A stretch of DNA of 28,281 bases, taken from a virus. Below, piece by piece: positions 1 through 5,695 of the stretch. Each line of letters opens with the position of its first letter. The stretch's first letter is position 1. The notes beneath the pieces are model-generated. The model searched no databases. It worked only from the letters and a program-made list of their open reading frames with translations, and had not been told where the DNA came from. The stretch spans positions 1 to 28,281 of IMG/VR virus record IMGVR_UViG_3300004460_000008; one strand, given 5' to 3'. The position numbers were made by a program, and so were the translations under genes.

Positions 1-120
1 TGGACAAAAGAAAAAGTACTAAATACATTTGATAATAACTTATCAATAACACTTCGGGAGCTTTCTCAGCTTTCGGGGTGGTCAGTCGTAGAGTTAAAAG
101 AAGCTCTCCTAAGTGATTAA
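1..120 (+). CDS. 3' end of an unidentified early protein (partial)
   Basis: The frame is open from the first base to a TAA at 118-120 and encodes the last 39 residues of a protein whose start lies outside the window. The tail contains LRELSQLSGWSVVELKEALL, which could be a small helix-turn-helix, but the fragment is too short to assign. The final codons lie inside the left arm of the first composite palindrome (110-181), as in other operons of this region. It is real coding sequence by composition and by its position at the head of a forward gene series. Confidence 0.55.
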   Translation, partial: WTKEKVLNTFDNNLSITLRELSQLSGWSVVELKEALLSD

Positions 121-181
121 CAGTCAAGCACTTAGGTGCCTGGCCGCCGAACCACGTAACTGCTTGGTTGTCAACGATTTA
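110..181. repeat. Composite palindrome copy 1 (72 bp)
   Basis: Two 25-bp dyads flank a 22-bp GC-rich core. Dyad 1 is TAAGT-N15-ACTTA (110-134). Dyad 2 is the degenerate TAACT-N15-ATTTA (157-181). The core contains GGCCGCC. The left arm overlaps the stop codon of the gene ending at 120. It belongs to a family of seven copies that all have the same 15-nt spacings. Confidence 0.85.
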
Positions 182-207
182 AAGATGCATTTAATTGAAG
201 TTTTTTC

Positions 208-236
208 TTGCTATTGTTGGGTAAGAGGCTTATTAT
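208..236 (+). promoter_or_regulatory. Sigma-70-like early promoter
   Basis: A -35 box TTGCTA (208-213) and a -10 box TATTAT (231-236) are separated by 17 bp. The ATG at 247 follows the -10 box by 10 nt, so the leader would be only a few bases. It drives the small genes at 247-722. Confidence 0.55.
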
Positions 237-246
237 GTATTATATT

Positions 247-375
247 ATGACAGACAACAACCAACAACTCGCAGGGAATGATTTACTCATGTATCTTATG
301 TCTCGATTCAACATGACAAAGCCTGAAGCTCTCAACTCAATGAGAAGAGCAGGACATAACACCTCTAACCTCTAA
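247..375 (+). CDS. Small hypothetical early protein, 42 aa
   Basis: The short ORF starts MTDNNQQLAGNDLLMYLM and contains SRFNMTKPEALNSMRRAGH, a helical segment that could be a small DNA- or protein-binding helix pair. There is an in-frame upstream ATG at 235, but it lies across the -10 box, so 247 is preferred. The gene is followed after 7 nt by the next ORF and sits directly behind a good promoter. No function can be assigned. Being so short, it rests on promoter position and tight packing with its neighbours. Confidence 0.55.
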   Translation: MTDNNQQLAGNDLLMYLMSRFNMTKPEALNSMRRAGHNTSNL

Positions 376-382
376 GAATATT

Positions 383-556
383 ATGACAAAAACAATAGAT
401 ATCACACCAACTTGGGCTTCCTTAGTTCTTCCTATGATTGAGGTTCTTAAAAACCCTAAAGCATCAAGAGAATCCAAAACCATGATTGCTGACGAATTTA
501 TTCGCCTTGCAAAGATCGTAGACGATCAAAACAGAAAGATAAAACAAAATGGATAA
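383..556 (+). CDS. Small hypothetical protein, 57 aa
   Basis: The product begins MTKTIDITPTWASLVLPMIE and ends in a helical, charged stretch (ADEFIRLAKIVDDQNRKI). The 'DITPTW...LP' opening followed by an amphipathic helix matches a type of small protein I have seen in phages and plasmids, without known function. It overlaps the next ORF by 8 nt, which suggests translational coupling in the 247-722 operon. Confidence 0.65.
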   Translation: MTKTIDITPTWASLVLPMIEVLKNPKASRESKTMIADEFIRLAKIVDDQNRKIKQNG

Positions 557-722
557 CTTTACTAAAAAAGAATTAAAAGCTATTTTTGATGTAGTTAATG
601 TTTATGAGCCCGAAGATATATCTCATGTATACCCTGAAATGGCAAGCGATGAATTTATGAAAGATGTCATATCCGCATGGAAGAAACTGTGCAAAATGCT
701 TGACACTAATAACAAAAACTGA
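549..722 (+). CDS. Small hypothetical protein, 57 aa
   Basis: The ORF starts inside the end of the preceding gene (8-nt overlap) and gives MDNFTKKELKAIFDVVNVYE, then an acidic middle and a lysine-rich end. It is predicted helical with no recognised domain. Its last codons contain the -35 box of the next promoter (TTGACA at 700-705), a compact arrangement repeated several times in this region. An ORF on the opposite strand here (573-755) is a shadow. Confidence 0.6.
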   Translation: MDNFTKKELKAIFDVVNVYEPEDISHVYPEMASDEFMKDVISAWKKLCKMLDTNNKN

Positions 723-728
723 GATAAT
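700..728 (+). promoter_or_regulatory. Leaderless early promoter for the 735 gene
   Basis: A perfect -35 TTGACA (700-705), a 17-bp spacer and a -10 GATAAT (723-728). The ATG at 735 begins exactly 6 nt after the -10 box, where transcription would start. The -35 box is embedded in the last codons of the preceding gene. Confidence 0.75.
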
Positions 729-734
729 ACTATT

Positions 735-1049
735 ATGCACGAAAAAGTACAACAACCCGTAAATTCCTACACCGAGTTTGAGAAGCTAGCGTGGGCATCA
801 GATCAAACCATACCTGCCGTAGGCTCAGAAGTTGATGTAAAAATCAATGGCATTGGCAGGTCGAAAGTTTTAAAGTATTTTGTGGAATATGGTTTCATTG
901 GATTAGTCGTCCAACCATTTGACCCACCTGCTTGGTATGTAAAGCAAAATGGGGCAGACGAGCCTTGTCATGTTTTCCCTTCTGAGACTGAAGAGCTTAG
1001 GGTTGAGAGTAAAGGCTTCTACGAGTCTTTACATAACAGTATGGCATAA
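735..1049 (+). CDS. Hypothetical phage protein, 104 aa
   Basis: This soluble protein has a central beta-rich stretch (VDVKINGIGRSKVLKYFVEY, then a GLVVQPFDPPAWY segment). The pattern resembles small phage accessory proteins I have seen before, but no function is known. It is read from its own promoter with the ATG 6 nt after the -10 box, so the mRNA is probably leaderless. The stop codon TAA (1047-1049) is also the first bases of composite palindrome copy 2. Confidence 0.8.
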   Translation: MHEKVQQPVNSYTEFEKLAWASDQTIPAVGSEVDVKINGIGRSKVLKYFVEYGFIGLVVQPFDPPAWYVKQNGADEPCHVFPSETEELRVESKGFYESLHNSMA

Positions 1050-1118
1050 ACCCCTAACTACCAAGCACTTAGGTGCCTGGCCGCCGAGCGACGCAACTGA
1101 CTGACCATCAGTAACTTG
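1047..1118. repeat. Composite palindrome copy 2 (72 bp)
   Basis: This is the most degenerate copy. The left half-site is TAAAC instead of TAAGT, followed by N15 and ACTTA (1067-1071). The right dyad is AACT-N15-ACTTG, ending at 1118. The core includes TGGCCGCC. It starts on the stop codon of the upstream gene and lies between that gene and the next promoter (1155). Confidence 0.8.
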
Positions 1119-1154
1119 CGTAACAACTTTTTTTCATTTTAATTCATTTTTTCC

Positions 1155-1183
1155 TTGTGTTATATTAAAAAATCGCTTATTGT
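1155..1183 (+). promoter_or_regulatory. Leaderless early promoter for the 1190 gene
   Basis: A -35 TTGTGT (1155-1160), 17 bp, and a -10 TATTGT (1178-1183); the ATG at 1190 is 6 nt downstream. A T-rich tract precedes the -35 box (CATTTTTTCC), as in the reverse-strand promoters at 5741 and 8141. Confidence 0.65.
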
Positions 1184-1189
1184 ATTTAT

Positions 1190-1546
1190 ATGATGACAAA
1201 ACAACAACTACTCGACTTCGACAATCTCGCTTTCCATACTCACCCTTCTTGCTCAGAGGGAATTATGGCTCAACTAAAGTTTGGCGACTTTATGATTTCT
1301 GTCGTTGCTAACACTGGAAATGGTCGTGGTCTTTATGGTCATGTTGACGATAATGAATATGAAGTTTTAATGACTTTTAAAGATGGAACAATTCCTCTTG
1401 CAGTATGTGGCGATGTTCTCGCAGGTCAATCTCCTGCTCAAATCAGTAGACACATGAGAGATGCTCAACTTAATGGATTTGTATGGGTTGACTTATTAAG
1501 AAAGATAAAATTAAACAACGACAAAGAATTAGGGCTTGACGACTAA
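1190..1546 (+). CDS. Hypothetical protein, 118 aa
   Basis: A small globular protein starting MMTKQQLLDFDNLAFHTHPS. The middle (FGDFMISVVANTGNGRGLYG) looks beta-rich and the C terminus is helical (AQISRHMRDAQLNG, then a lysine-rich end). No known family is recognised. The first of two adjacent ATG codons (1190) fits the 6-nt rule of its promoter; 1193 is possible. The -35 box of the next promoter lies in its last codons. Confidence 0.8.
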   Translation: MMTKQQLLDFDNLAFHTHPSCSEGIMAQLKFGDFMISVVANTGNGRGLYGHVDDNEYEVLMTFKDGTIPLAVCGDVLAGQSPAQISRHMRDAQLNGFVWVDLLRKIKLNNDKELGLDD

Positions 1547-1564
1547 TTACAACTAAACTATATT
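1536..1564 (+). promoter_or_regulatory. Leaderless early promoter for the 1571 gene
   Basis: A -35 TTGACG (1536-1541), 17 bp, and a -10 TATATT (1559-1564); the ATG at 1571 is 6 nt after the -10. The -35 overlaps the end of the previous gene. Confidence 0.75.
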
Positions 1565-1570
1565 AAAGAT

Positions 1571-1768
1571 ATGAAAATACAAATTGAAGATTATTACGGA
1601 AACGACATTTGTTCGTTTAAAGTTAACACTTTTGCAGACAACAATGGCTTGCAAGATATTGGTGATTTTGTGGATTGTAGTTATGCAGATATGGAAGTAG
1701 ACGAATATTCTGAGCCATATGTTCGCATACAATTAGAAAAAGAAGACTTGACATTATACTCAAACTAA
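1571..1768 (+). CDS. Small acidic hypothetical protein, 65 aa
   Basis: A small acidic protein (MKIQIEDYYGNDICSFKVNT; later YADMEVDEYSEPYVRIQLEK), probably an all-beta fold. It has no recognised family. It is transcribed from its own promoter and carries the -35 box of the next promoter in its last codons. Small acidic early phage proteins sometimes act as host-protein inhibitors, but nothing here shows that. Confidence 0.75.
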   Translation: MKIQIEDYYGNDICSFKVNTFADNNGLQDIGDFVDCSYADMEVDEYSEPYVRIQLEKEDLTLYSN

Positions 1769-1776
1769 ACTATATT
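1748..1776 (+). promoter_or_regulatory. Early promoter for the 1784 gene
   Basis: A -35 TTGACA (1748-1753), 17 bp, and a -10 TATATT (1771-1776); the ATG at 1784 follows after 7 nt. The string AACTAAACTATATTA around the -10 is shared with the promoter at 1536-1564, suggesting the two promoters are duplicates. Confidence 0.75.
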
Positions 1777-1783
1777 ATATATT

Positions 1784-2059
1784 ATGACACAACAACTAAC
1801 ATCAGATCAACGCATTTCGATCATTCGTCATGCTCATCAAAATTCCCAATCCATTTCCTCAGTTCAGTCTGTAGAAGACTTCGTTGCCGAGGTTAAGATG
1901 GAAGACATTGTTTGCGAGCATGGAGTTCTTAATGCTCAGAAGAATGACTTAGAAGACGAATCTCAATATCTATCTAGTGATTCAGCAGAAGAGATTGACG
2001 AAGAAGATCAAGACTTCGGAATCAGTGCTGAAATGCAAGAAGTACAAAAACAAAACTAA
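1784..2059 (+). CDS. Acidic hypothetical protein, 91 aa
   Basis: The protein starts MTQQLTSDQRISIIRHAHQN, a helical region. It then becomes strongly acidic and probably disordered (DLEDESQYLSSDSAEEIDEE). No family is recognised. It heads a three-gene unit with the 2073 and 2326 genes. The frame overlapping its end (from 1977) is only an upstream extension of the 2073 gene. Confidence 0.75.
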   Translation: MTQQLTSDQRISIIRHAHQNSQSISSVQSVEDFVAEVKMEDIVCEHGVLNAQKNDLEDESQYLSSDSAEEIDEEDQDFGISAEMQEVQKQN

Positions 2060-2072
2060 CAAAAGAAAAATT

Positions 2073-2321
2073 ATGCAATCAGAATTCTCATTCACCAATC
2101 AAGTAAAAGCAGTAGAGGCTTATAAGCCTTTGCAAGTAAATCGTCAAGGCAATAAAATGTGGTTCTCTTATAAGAACGCAGTCGGTACAATCGTTAACGC
2201 GTACTATGATTATGCGACTCGTTCGTTTAAATCAGTAGTTAAAGGCAGTCAGTACGGAGATGGAGTTGCGATTCGCAATCTTGTCGCTCGCCCTGTCGTA
2301 GAGTCCGTTTTAAAAGGATAA
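2073..2321 (+). CDS. Small basic hypothetical protein, 82 aa
   Basis: The frame is open from 1977, but that part overlaps the preceding gene, and the ATG at 2073 (MQSEFSFTNQVKAVEAYKPL) lies 13 nt after its stop. The middle, NKMWFSYKNAVGTIVNAYYD, suggests a small beta-sheet protein, followed by a basic segment (TRSFKSVVKGSQYG). Net basic, no family recognised. It is followed closely by a tiny membrane-peptide ORF. Confidence 0.7.
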   Translation: MQSEFSFTNQVKAVEAYKPLQVNRQGNKMWFSYKNAVGTIVNAYYDYATRSFKSVVKGSQYGDGVAIRNLVARPVVESVLKG

Positions 2322-2325
2322 GAAA

Positions 2326-2409
2326 ATGAGTTGGGATATACTTTTATTTTTACCTTGGGTTGGGGTTTTCTACATAATGTTTTCTGATCTATGGAATTAT
2401 CATTATTAA
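2326..2409 (+). CDS. 27-aa hydrophobic membrane peptide
   Basis: A short ORF MSWDILLFLPWVGVFYIMFS plus seven residues, a single predicted membrane span. An AAAGGA sequence 8 nt upstream is a convincing ribosome-binding site, which is rare in this region. It is the last forward gene before composite palindrome copy 3 and the convergent reverse block. It could be a small inner-membrane effector; function unknown. Confidence 0.5.
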   Translation: MSWDILLFLPWVGVFYIMFSDLWNYHY

Positions 2410-2467
2410 TTGTATTGTCGTTTGTTCTATTTTTCATTATTAGCTAAAGTCCTTTAAAACCTCGTCC

Positions 2468-2539
2468 TAAGTCTTTGTAGTTGAAGCACTTAGGGCGGGC
2501 GGCGGCCAGCCACCTAAGTGACTGAGATTCAACAACTTA
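2468..2539. repeat. Composite palindrome copy 3 (72 bp)
   Basis: Dyads TAAGT-N15-ACTTA at 2468-2492 and 2515-2539 around a 22-bp GC-rich core (GGCGGCGGCC). It sits where the forward and reverse gene blocks converge, and the stop codon of the reverse gene (2529-2531) lies inside the right dyad. Confidence 0.9.
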
Positions 2540-2780
2540 CAGAACCATTTAGTTCGTTTATAAGCTCGTTAAGTCTTGGGGTGTCAAGCCCCGAATCGTT
2601 CCAAGCCACACCATCGGGTGTTCGGTATCCAATTGAGGAGTCCCCGCTAGTGTCTTTAATGTCATCAACGAATTGTTGATAATTTTGGCAATCTCTTGCG
2701 AAGTGATAAAGCCCCTCATCGTTTTGAATCCAAAGGGCGACATTCCATGTCTGACGATTTTTCCATCCGTTATAACTCAT
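2529..2780 (-). CDS. Phage hypothetical protein with NGWKNRQTWN motif, 83 aa
   Basis: The product begins MSYNGWKNRQTWNVALWI. The N-terminal 'NGWKNxxTWNVxLWI' signature marks a family common in phages of aquatic and other bacteria, with no established function. I start it at 2780 because the family begins at this motif. The in-frame ATG at 2795 would overlap the upstream gene by 13 nt. It is the last gene of the operon read leftwards from 3201. Confidence 0.8.
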   Translation of the reverse strand: MSYNGWKNRQTWNVALWIQNDEGLYHFARDCQNYQQFVDDIKDTSGDSSIGYRTPDGVAWNDSGLDTPRLNELINELNGSVSC

Positions 2781-2782
2781 AA

Positions 2783-3019
2783 TTATTTTTCCCATTCGTT
2801 AGAGACTTGTATCCAATAGCAGATATTAGATGAGTCTTGGTTAATCTCTTCAGCTTGGCTAGTAATCACACCTTTTTTTACGAGAGAGCTAACTACCCCA
2901 CTGAGTTCTTTGCCTTCAAAAGGTGCGATCTCGTGGAGCCAACCTTCGTTTGGTGCGTCCATTCCTTCTTGAAAAGCTTCGAGTGCAATTTTTTCTTTTT
3001 CTGTAAGTTCCATAATCAT
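2783..3019 (-). CDS. Small hypothetical protein, 78 aa
   Basis: The sequence (ELTEKEKIALEAFQEGMDAP, then LSGVVSSLVKKGVITSQAEE) has the layout of a winged-helix-like domain: helices, a 'VxSLVKKGVI' recognition-like helix and a beta end. A DNA-binding role is possible but unproven. The ATG at 3019 overlaps the TAA of the upstream gene; a second ATG at 3013 is equally plausible. Middle gene of the 3201-to-2529 operon. Confidence 0.75.
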   Translation of the reverse strand: MIMELTEKEKIALEAFQEGMDAPNEGWLHEIAPFEGKELSGVVSSLVKKGVITSQAEEINQDSSNICYWIQVSNEWEK

Positions 3020-3201
3020 TATACTAGGCAGTTTAAAATTGCGAGTTCATCAATTTTTTCCATATTTCGTTCTATTTCCATTTCAGCATTAATTACTAAT
3101 TGGCGAGAACGAGTATTACCTAAGTCGGCATATTCGGATTCTGAATCAATAATTTGCTGAAGGGCGTTAATATTTTCGTGAAGTTGTTTTAATGTTATCA
3201 T
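3019..3201 (-). CDS. Small helical hypothetical protein, 60 aa
   Basis: The protein (MITLKQLHENINALQQIIDS, then VINAEMEIERNMEKIDELAI) is predicted to be a helical hairpin or coiled coil. No family is recognised. It is the first gene of a three-gene leftward operon, and its ATG sits exactly 6 nt after a perfect promoter. Its TAA overlaps the next start codon. Confidence 0.75.
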   Translation of the reverse strand: MITLKQLHENINALQQIIDSESEYADLGNTRSRQLVINAEMEIERNMEKIDELAILNCLV

Positions 3202-3207
3202 TTTATA

Positions 3208-3236
3208 ATTATCTTATATTTATTCCTCTGTGTCAA
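3208..3236 (-). promoter_or_regulatory. Leaderless early promoter for the 3201 gene
   Basis: Read leftwards: -35 TTGACA (3231-3236), 17 bp, -10 GATAAT (3208-3213), then 6 nt to the ATG at 3201. The -35 lies in the final codons of the 3220-3399 gene. Confidence 0.75.
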
Positions 3237-3399
3237 GGATATTACCAAGGAAATTTACTTTATTTATTTCGTAACCTTTAGCTTCTGACTTTGCAATTCT
3301 TAAAGCTTTCGCTTGACCTCTTACTTCATCAACTAACCTACCAAAGGAAAAGATTTGAAAAAATTGTACAAAGTTTGGGTTTCGTCTTACTGATATCAT
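3220..3399 (-). CDS. Small paralogous early protein, 59 aa (copy A)
   Basis: The ORF encodes MISVRRNPNFVQFFQIFSFG, then RLVDEVRGQAKALRIAKSEA. It is clearly related to the gene at 5932-6126, sharing the pattern MIS(V/I)-x3-N-x-NF-x3-F-x-I-x2-FG-(R/K)-L-(V/I)-D and an ALR-(I/V)-A segment. The gene at 4837-4992 is a more distant relative. The ATG is 1 nt after the stop of the upstream gene (3401-3625), so translation is probably coupled. Function unknown. Confidence 0.75.
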   Translation of the reverse strand: MISVRRNPNFVQFFQIFSFGRLVDEVRGQAKALRIAKSEAKGYEINKVNFLGNILDTEE

Positions 3400-3400
3400 A

Positions 3401-3625
3401 TTAACTCCATTTTAGGTTTTTTAGACTTGTGTATTTTTTTAACCATCTGCGTAAGTGATGGAAACCATTACTTGACCAATGATTAGCAAAAGGGTCAATC
3501 TTATTATCGATTAATACAACTTTGTATCCGTTTGCAGTTTCGATAATGTTCTTGATTTCTTTGCATTTTTTCATCTGTTTGAATACTTTACGATTTTCTT
3601 TACCCGAATGTCCTCCTTTAGCCAT
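3401..3625 (-). CDS. Small basic hypothetical protein, 74 aa
   Basis: A lysine-rich N terminus (MAKGGHSGKENRKVFKQMKK) precedes a compact domain with VVLIDNKIDPFANHW and HHLRRWLKKY. This gene has the clearest Shine-Dalgarno of the region: AAGGAG 9 nt before the ATG, in contrast to the leaderless first genes of operons. It is therefore an internal gene of the 3759-to-3220 operon. No family is recognised. Confidence 0.75.
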   Translation of the reverse strand: MAKGGHSGKENRKVFKQMKKCKEIKNIIETANGYKVVLIDNKIDPFANHWSSNGFHHLRRWLKKYTSLKNLKWS

Positions 3626-3642
3626 AATATTTTTCTCCTTGT

Positions 3643-3759
3643 TTAGAATGAGAGAGCTTGCTTATGCTTAACTCTGCGTGAATATTTAGACTTATCCTTC
3701 ATTGGTCGAGCCTTTGTGAAAAGAATTGGGATTCTTGCTTTGATCTTTTTTGTTTTCAT
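3643..3759 (-). CDS. 38-aa strongly basic peptide
   Basis: The ORF MKTKKIKARIPILFTKARPM plus 18 residues is rich in Lys and Arg (KDKSKYSRRVKHK). Tiny basic proteins of this 'KARxPxxxxxRPxKxKxxYxR' style occur in many phages and may bind nucleic acid or the ribosome, but none is assigned here. The ATG is again 6 nt after a plausible -10 box. It heads the operon running to 3220. Confidence 0.6.
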   Translation of the reverse strand: MKTKKIKARIPILFTKARPMKDKSKYSRRVKHKQALSF

Positions 3760-3765
3760 ATATAA

Positions 3766-3794
3766 AGACTAAGGCACTTACCAAGTAATAGCGA
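3766..3794 (-). promoter_or_regulatory. Probable leaderless promoter for the 3759 gene
   Basis: Read leftwards: -35 TCGCTA (3789-3794), 17 bp, -10 TAGTCT (3766-3771), 6 nt, ATG. The -35 is weak, but the spacings match the stronger promoters exactly and the 4632 promoter has a similar TCGCAA. Confidence 0.45.
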
Positions 3795-3919
3795 GAAAAA
3801 AATTCACTAAATACAACTTTTAAATCTATCTAATAATAATTGATAAGGGGGGCTAATAAATAGGAACAAATACATAATACTATAAATACATTGACTTATA
3901 CTATATAAAAGCTTTATTG

Positions 3920-3990
3920 TAAGTTATTGATTATCAAGCACTTACGGAATCGGCGGCCGCCCGCCTAAGTGCCTAACTATCAGCGACTTA
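3920..3990. repeat. Composite palindrome copy 4 (71 bp)
   Basis: Dyads TAAGT-N15-ACTTA at 3920-3944 and 3966-3990 flank a 21-bp core containing the 8-bp palindrome GCGGCCGC. It lies in the 272-base gap between the operon ending at 4032 and the gene starting at 3759. The rest of that gap is AT-rich and shows no other convincing gene. Confidence 0.9.
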
Positions 3991-4031
3991 GGGGATTGAC
4001 TTATTTTACTATTTAATTATTATACAAAGTT

Positions 4032-4361
4032 TTAGTAGCAAGAAGAATAGTCAACTTTGCAAGAGGTTTCGTCAAGTTCAAATTCTTCATCTTTAAGTAT
4101 TTTTTTGACTCTTTCAACTTCATCAAGCTTGATAAAGTCAACTTTTTTACCATTTAAGTCGAAAGCTTCAACTTGTTCAACTTTTTCAAAGTATCCAATT
4201 AATGAAATTGAAGAGACTTGATCTCCCCAAAGGTTTTCAATTTCGTCAGTCCATAAAGAGCAAGTCAATTCGATATAAGATCCGTCTTCGTCCGAGTAAG
4301 AACAAGTCAAGGTTTCTTCGTCTATTTCGTAAAGCTCAAAAGCAGCATCTAAATTTTTCAT
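4032..4361 (-). CDS. Acidic hypothetical protein, 109 aa
   Basis: A strongly acidic protein (MKNLDAAFELYEIDEETLTC, then YSDEDGSYIELTCSLW) with alternating polar/hydrophobic strands and a helical C-terminal third (DEVERVKKILKDEEFELDE). It ends in a cysteine-containing tail (CKVDYSSCY). No family is recognised. It is the second gene of the 4632 operon, 13 nt behind the preceding stop. Confidence 0.75.
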   Translation of the reverse strand: MKNLDAAFELYEIDEETLTCSYSDEDGSYIELTCSLWTDEIENLWGDQVSSISLIGYFEKVEQVEAFDLNGKKVDFIKLDEVERVKKILKDEEFELDETSCKVDYSSCY

Positions 4362-4374
4362 AGTTATTTTTTCC

Positions 4375-4632
4375 TTATAGTTTTTCGGTCAACATTTCTT
4401 CGCGAACAGCTTTATTTGCAATAGTAACCATCTCTTCCATCCAATCATTGACATTTTCAATTGAGGTCATTCCGTTTTTTCTGATATCGTGACTAACCGA
4501 GAATTTTATTGATCTTGCCAAAGTAGCAACTTCTAAAAGAGCTTTTGATAAATTATAAGCCTTTTCGTTCTTATATGCGTTATTGTCGATCACATCAAAG
4601 AGTGAGATTTTGTCTGTAGTATTATTTTCCAT
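4375..4632 (-). CDS. Helical hypothetical protein, 85 aa
   Basis: The product starts MENNTTDKISLFDVIDNNAY and is predicted mostly helical (YNLSKALLEVATLARSIKF, then VNDWMEEMVTIANKAVREEM). No family is recognised. It is the first gene of a two-gene leftward operon with its own promoter, the ATG 6 nt behind the -10 box. Confidence 0.75.
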   Translation of the reverse strand: MENNTTDKISLFDVIDNNAYKNEKAYNLSKALLEVATLARSIKFSVSHDIRKNGMTSIENVNDWMEEMVTIANKAVREEMLTEKL

Positions 4633-4638
4633 ATATAT

Positions 4639-4667
4639 AAAGTAAACTATGTTTTAATTAATTGCGA
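4639..4667 (-). promoter_or_regulatory. Leaderless early promoter for the 4632 gene
   Basis: Read leftwards: -35 TCGCAA (4662-4667), 17 bp, -10 TACTTT (4639-4644), 6 nt, ATG at 4632. The boxes are weaker than average, but the geometry is the standard one for this region. Confidence 0.55.
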
Positions 4668-4679
4668 ATTTTATTTTAG

Positions 4680-4823
4680 TTATTTTATTGCTTGCTCAAT
4701 CATTTCAAAACTCCACACATGACCACCGAGACACTCCCAAAGGTCAAAGGATTCAGTCATAGGACTTGCTTGGATACGAACAAGGTTATTATCTTGAATG
4801 AATTTTTTCATTTCTTCTGTCAT
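4680..4823 (-). CDS. Small hypothetical protein, 47 aa
   Basis: The ORF MTEEMKKFIQDNNLVRIQAS continues with PMTESFDLWECLGGHVWSFE and ends in a short helix. It begins 13 nt after the stop of the upstream gene (4837-4992), the same gap seen between the 4375 and 4032 genes, so it is probably the second gene of that operon. The 'LWECLGGHVWS' stretch is distinctive but unknown to me. Confidence 0.6.
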   Translation of the reverse strand: MTEEMKKFIQDNNLVRIQASPMTESFDLWECLGGHVWSFEMIEQAIK

Positions 4824-4836
4824 TATATTTTTTTCT

Positions 4837-4992
4837 TTAGTTATTTTCTAGTAAAAGGAAAGAGCTTGTAATTTTAATTCCATGGCTTTGAGCTTCCTTG
4901 AAAGAATCAAATGATCCTGCGTAACTGCTTCCGATATATAAATCGAAAACGACATTTGACCAAGTGGCGAGAGATTTAATCTTAATGACCAT
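4837..4992 (-). CDS. Small paralogous early protein, 51 aa (copy C, divergent)
   Basis: I start the gene at the internal ATG at 4992 (MVIKIKSLATWSNVVFDLYI), because an upstream ATG at 5019 lies inside the promoter spacer. From 4992 the ATG falls exactly 6 nt after the -10 box. The layout (FD-x-(Y/R)-x-x-G-x-x-x-x-(S/N)-x-x-x-EAQ) resembles the 5932-6126 product, and more weakly the 3220-3399 product, so it may be a third family member. Function unknown. Confidence 0.7.
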   Translation of the reverse strand: MVIKIKSLATWSNVVFDLYIGSSYAGSFDSFKEAQSHGIKITSSFLLLENN

Positions 4993-4998
4993 ATATAG

Positions 4999-5027
4999 AA
5001 TATAAAGGCTAAGAGTCATTAAGTCAA
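4999..5027 (-). promoter_or_regulatory. Leaderless early promoter for the 4992 gene
   Basis: Read leftwards: -35 TTGACT (5022-5027), 17 bp, -10 TATATT (4999-5004), 6 nt, ATG at 4992. This geometry decides the start codon of the downstream gene. Confidence 0.75.
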
Positions 5028-5069
5028 GGCATTAGCGTTTTATTTTAAAGAAAGTTTTAACAAATTAAA

Positions 5070-5158
5070 TTGTATAAGTTATATAAATTTATAAACTATA
5101 CTTTTATTATTTATATAATGTATAAGAGTTATATTTATTTAATGTATAAAAGTTAGAT
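5070..5158. repeat. AT-rich short direct repeats beside palindrome copy 5
   Basis: Two near-identical 15-mers, AATGTATAAGAGTTA (5117-5131) and AATGTATAAAAGTTA (5141-5155), lie 24 bp apart start to start. A related TTGTATAAGTTATA lies near 5071. The stretch is almost pure A/T and non-coding, between the 4992 promoter and palindrome copy 5. Confidence 0.5.
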
Positions 5159-5185
5159 TGGCATAGTATGTGAACAGGCACTTCG

Positions 5186-5256
5186 TAAGTCATTGAGTAC
5201 CAAACACTTACGAGGGCGGCGGCCGCGCTCCTAAGTGCCTGAGGAGCAACAACTTA
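5186..5256. repeat. Composite palindrome copy 5 (71 bp)
   Basis: Dyads TAAGT-N15-ACTTA at 5186-5210 and 5232-5256 around a 21-bp core containing GCGGCCGC. It ends 4 bases from the stop codon of the gene at 5260-5409. The flank (AGATTGGCAT at 5155-5164) is shared with copy 6, so the homology extends leftwards. Confidence 0.9.
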
Positions 5257-5259
5257 CGG

Positions 5260-5409
5260 CTAGGCTGTAAACAAGCCGTATCGACGGGTACCGTCACTGT
5301 TTGCGATGCGACGACGCAAGAGCTTTTCAGCATCTTTTTTTCGCATTGCGATTGTTTCGACTTTCCAAACGGATCCCGCTTGATTGAGAATTGATTTTAG
5401 AATTAGCAT
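5260..5409 (-). CDS. Small basic hypothetical protein, 49 aa
   Basis: The ORF MLILKSILNQAGSVWKVETI continues with AMRKKDAEKLLRRRIANSDG and ends RRYGLFTA. It is a basic helix with a short beta end, possibly nucleic-acid binding. GC-richer codons (CGT, CGC, GTC) indicate real coding. It is the second gene of the 5695 operon, with the next palindrome copy directly behind its stop. Confidence 0.65.
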   Translation of the reverse strand: MLILKSILNQAGSVWKVETIAMRKKDAEKLLRRRIANSDGTRRYGLFTA

Positions 5410-5479
5410 AATTTTTGTTGTTAACTTTGTTTGTGATAGAGAAAGAAAGAGTGAGTTTATTTTATGTTAGTGTTAAAGC

Positions 5480-5695
5480 TTAAGCGAATTCGGAGATACC
5501 GATTGCTTCGATTCTGAAATCGTTAACGGTTTCGAGATACGCTTCGCGTTCTGCGTGTTCTTCGGATCCTTCCTCCATATTCATTAAGGAAAGACGAGCA
5601 AGGGTAAACTCGTGGTTCAACTCGGCAAGTGTTAGAGCTTGGAGTACCAAGTCAGCGTTAGGATTAGAGGCGAATTTAGGTTGTGATAATTTCAT
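5480..5695 (-). CDS. Helical hypothetical protein, 71 aa
   Basis: I start at the ATG at 5695 (MKLSQPKFASNPNADLVLQA). The ATG at 5746 would begin on the -35 box of the promoter. The product is a helical hairpin (LTLAELNHEFTLARLSLMN, then EEHAEREAYLETVNDFRIEA). No family is recognised. Here the leader is short but not absent (about 15-18 nt). It heads a two-gene leftward operon with 5260-5409. Confidence 0.75.
   Translation of the reverse strand: MKLSQPKFASNPNADLVLQALTLAELNHEFTLARLSLMNMEEGSEEHAEREAYLETVNDFRIEAIGISEFA

Noticed and set aside
573-755. Reverse ORF of 60 codons
   Set aside because: It lies antisense to the 549-722 gene and its promoter, with no promoter of its own; it is a shadow frame.
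2249-2437. Reverse ORF of 62 codons
   Set aside because: Antisense to the 2073 gene and the small membrane-peptide gene, both of which have better signals.
3820-3900. Reverse ORF of about 22 codons in the gap beside palindrome copy 4
   Set aside because: Too short, hydrophobic/Pro-rich by chance, with no promoter or ribosome-binding site at the expected distance.
4993-5019. Longer start for the 4837-4992 gene
   Set aside because: The upstream ATG lies inside the promoter spacer, so it would not be transcribed.
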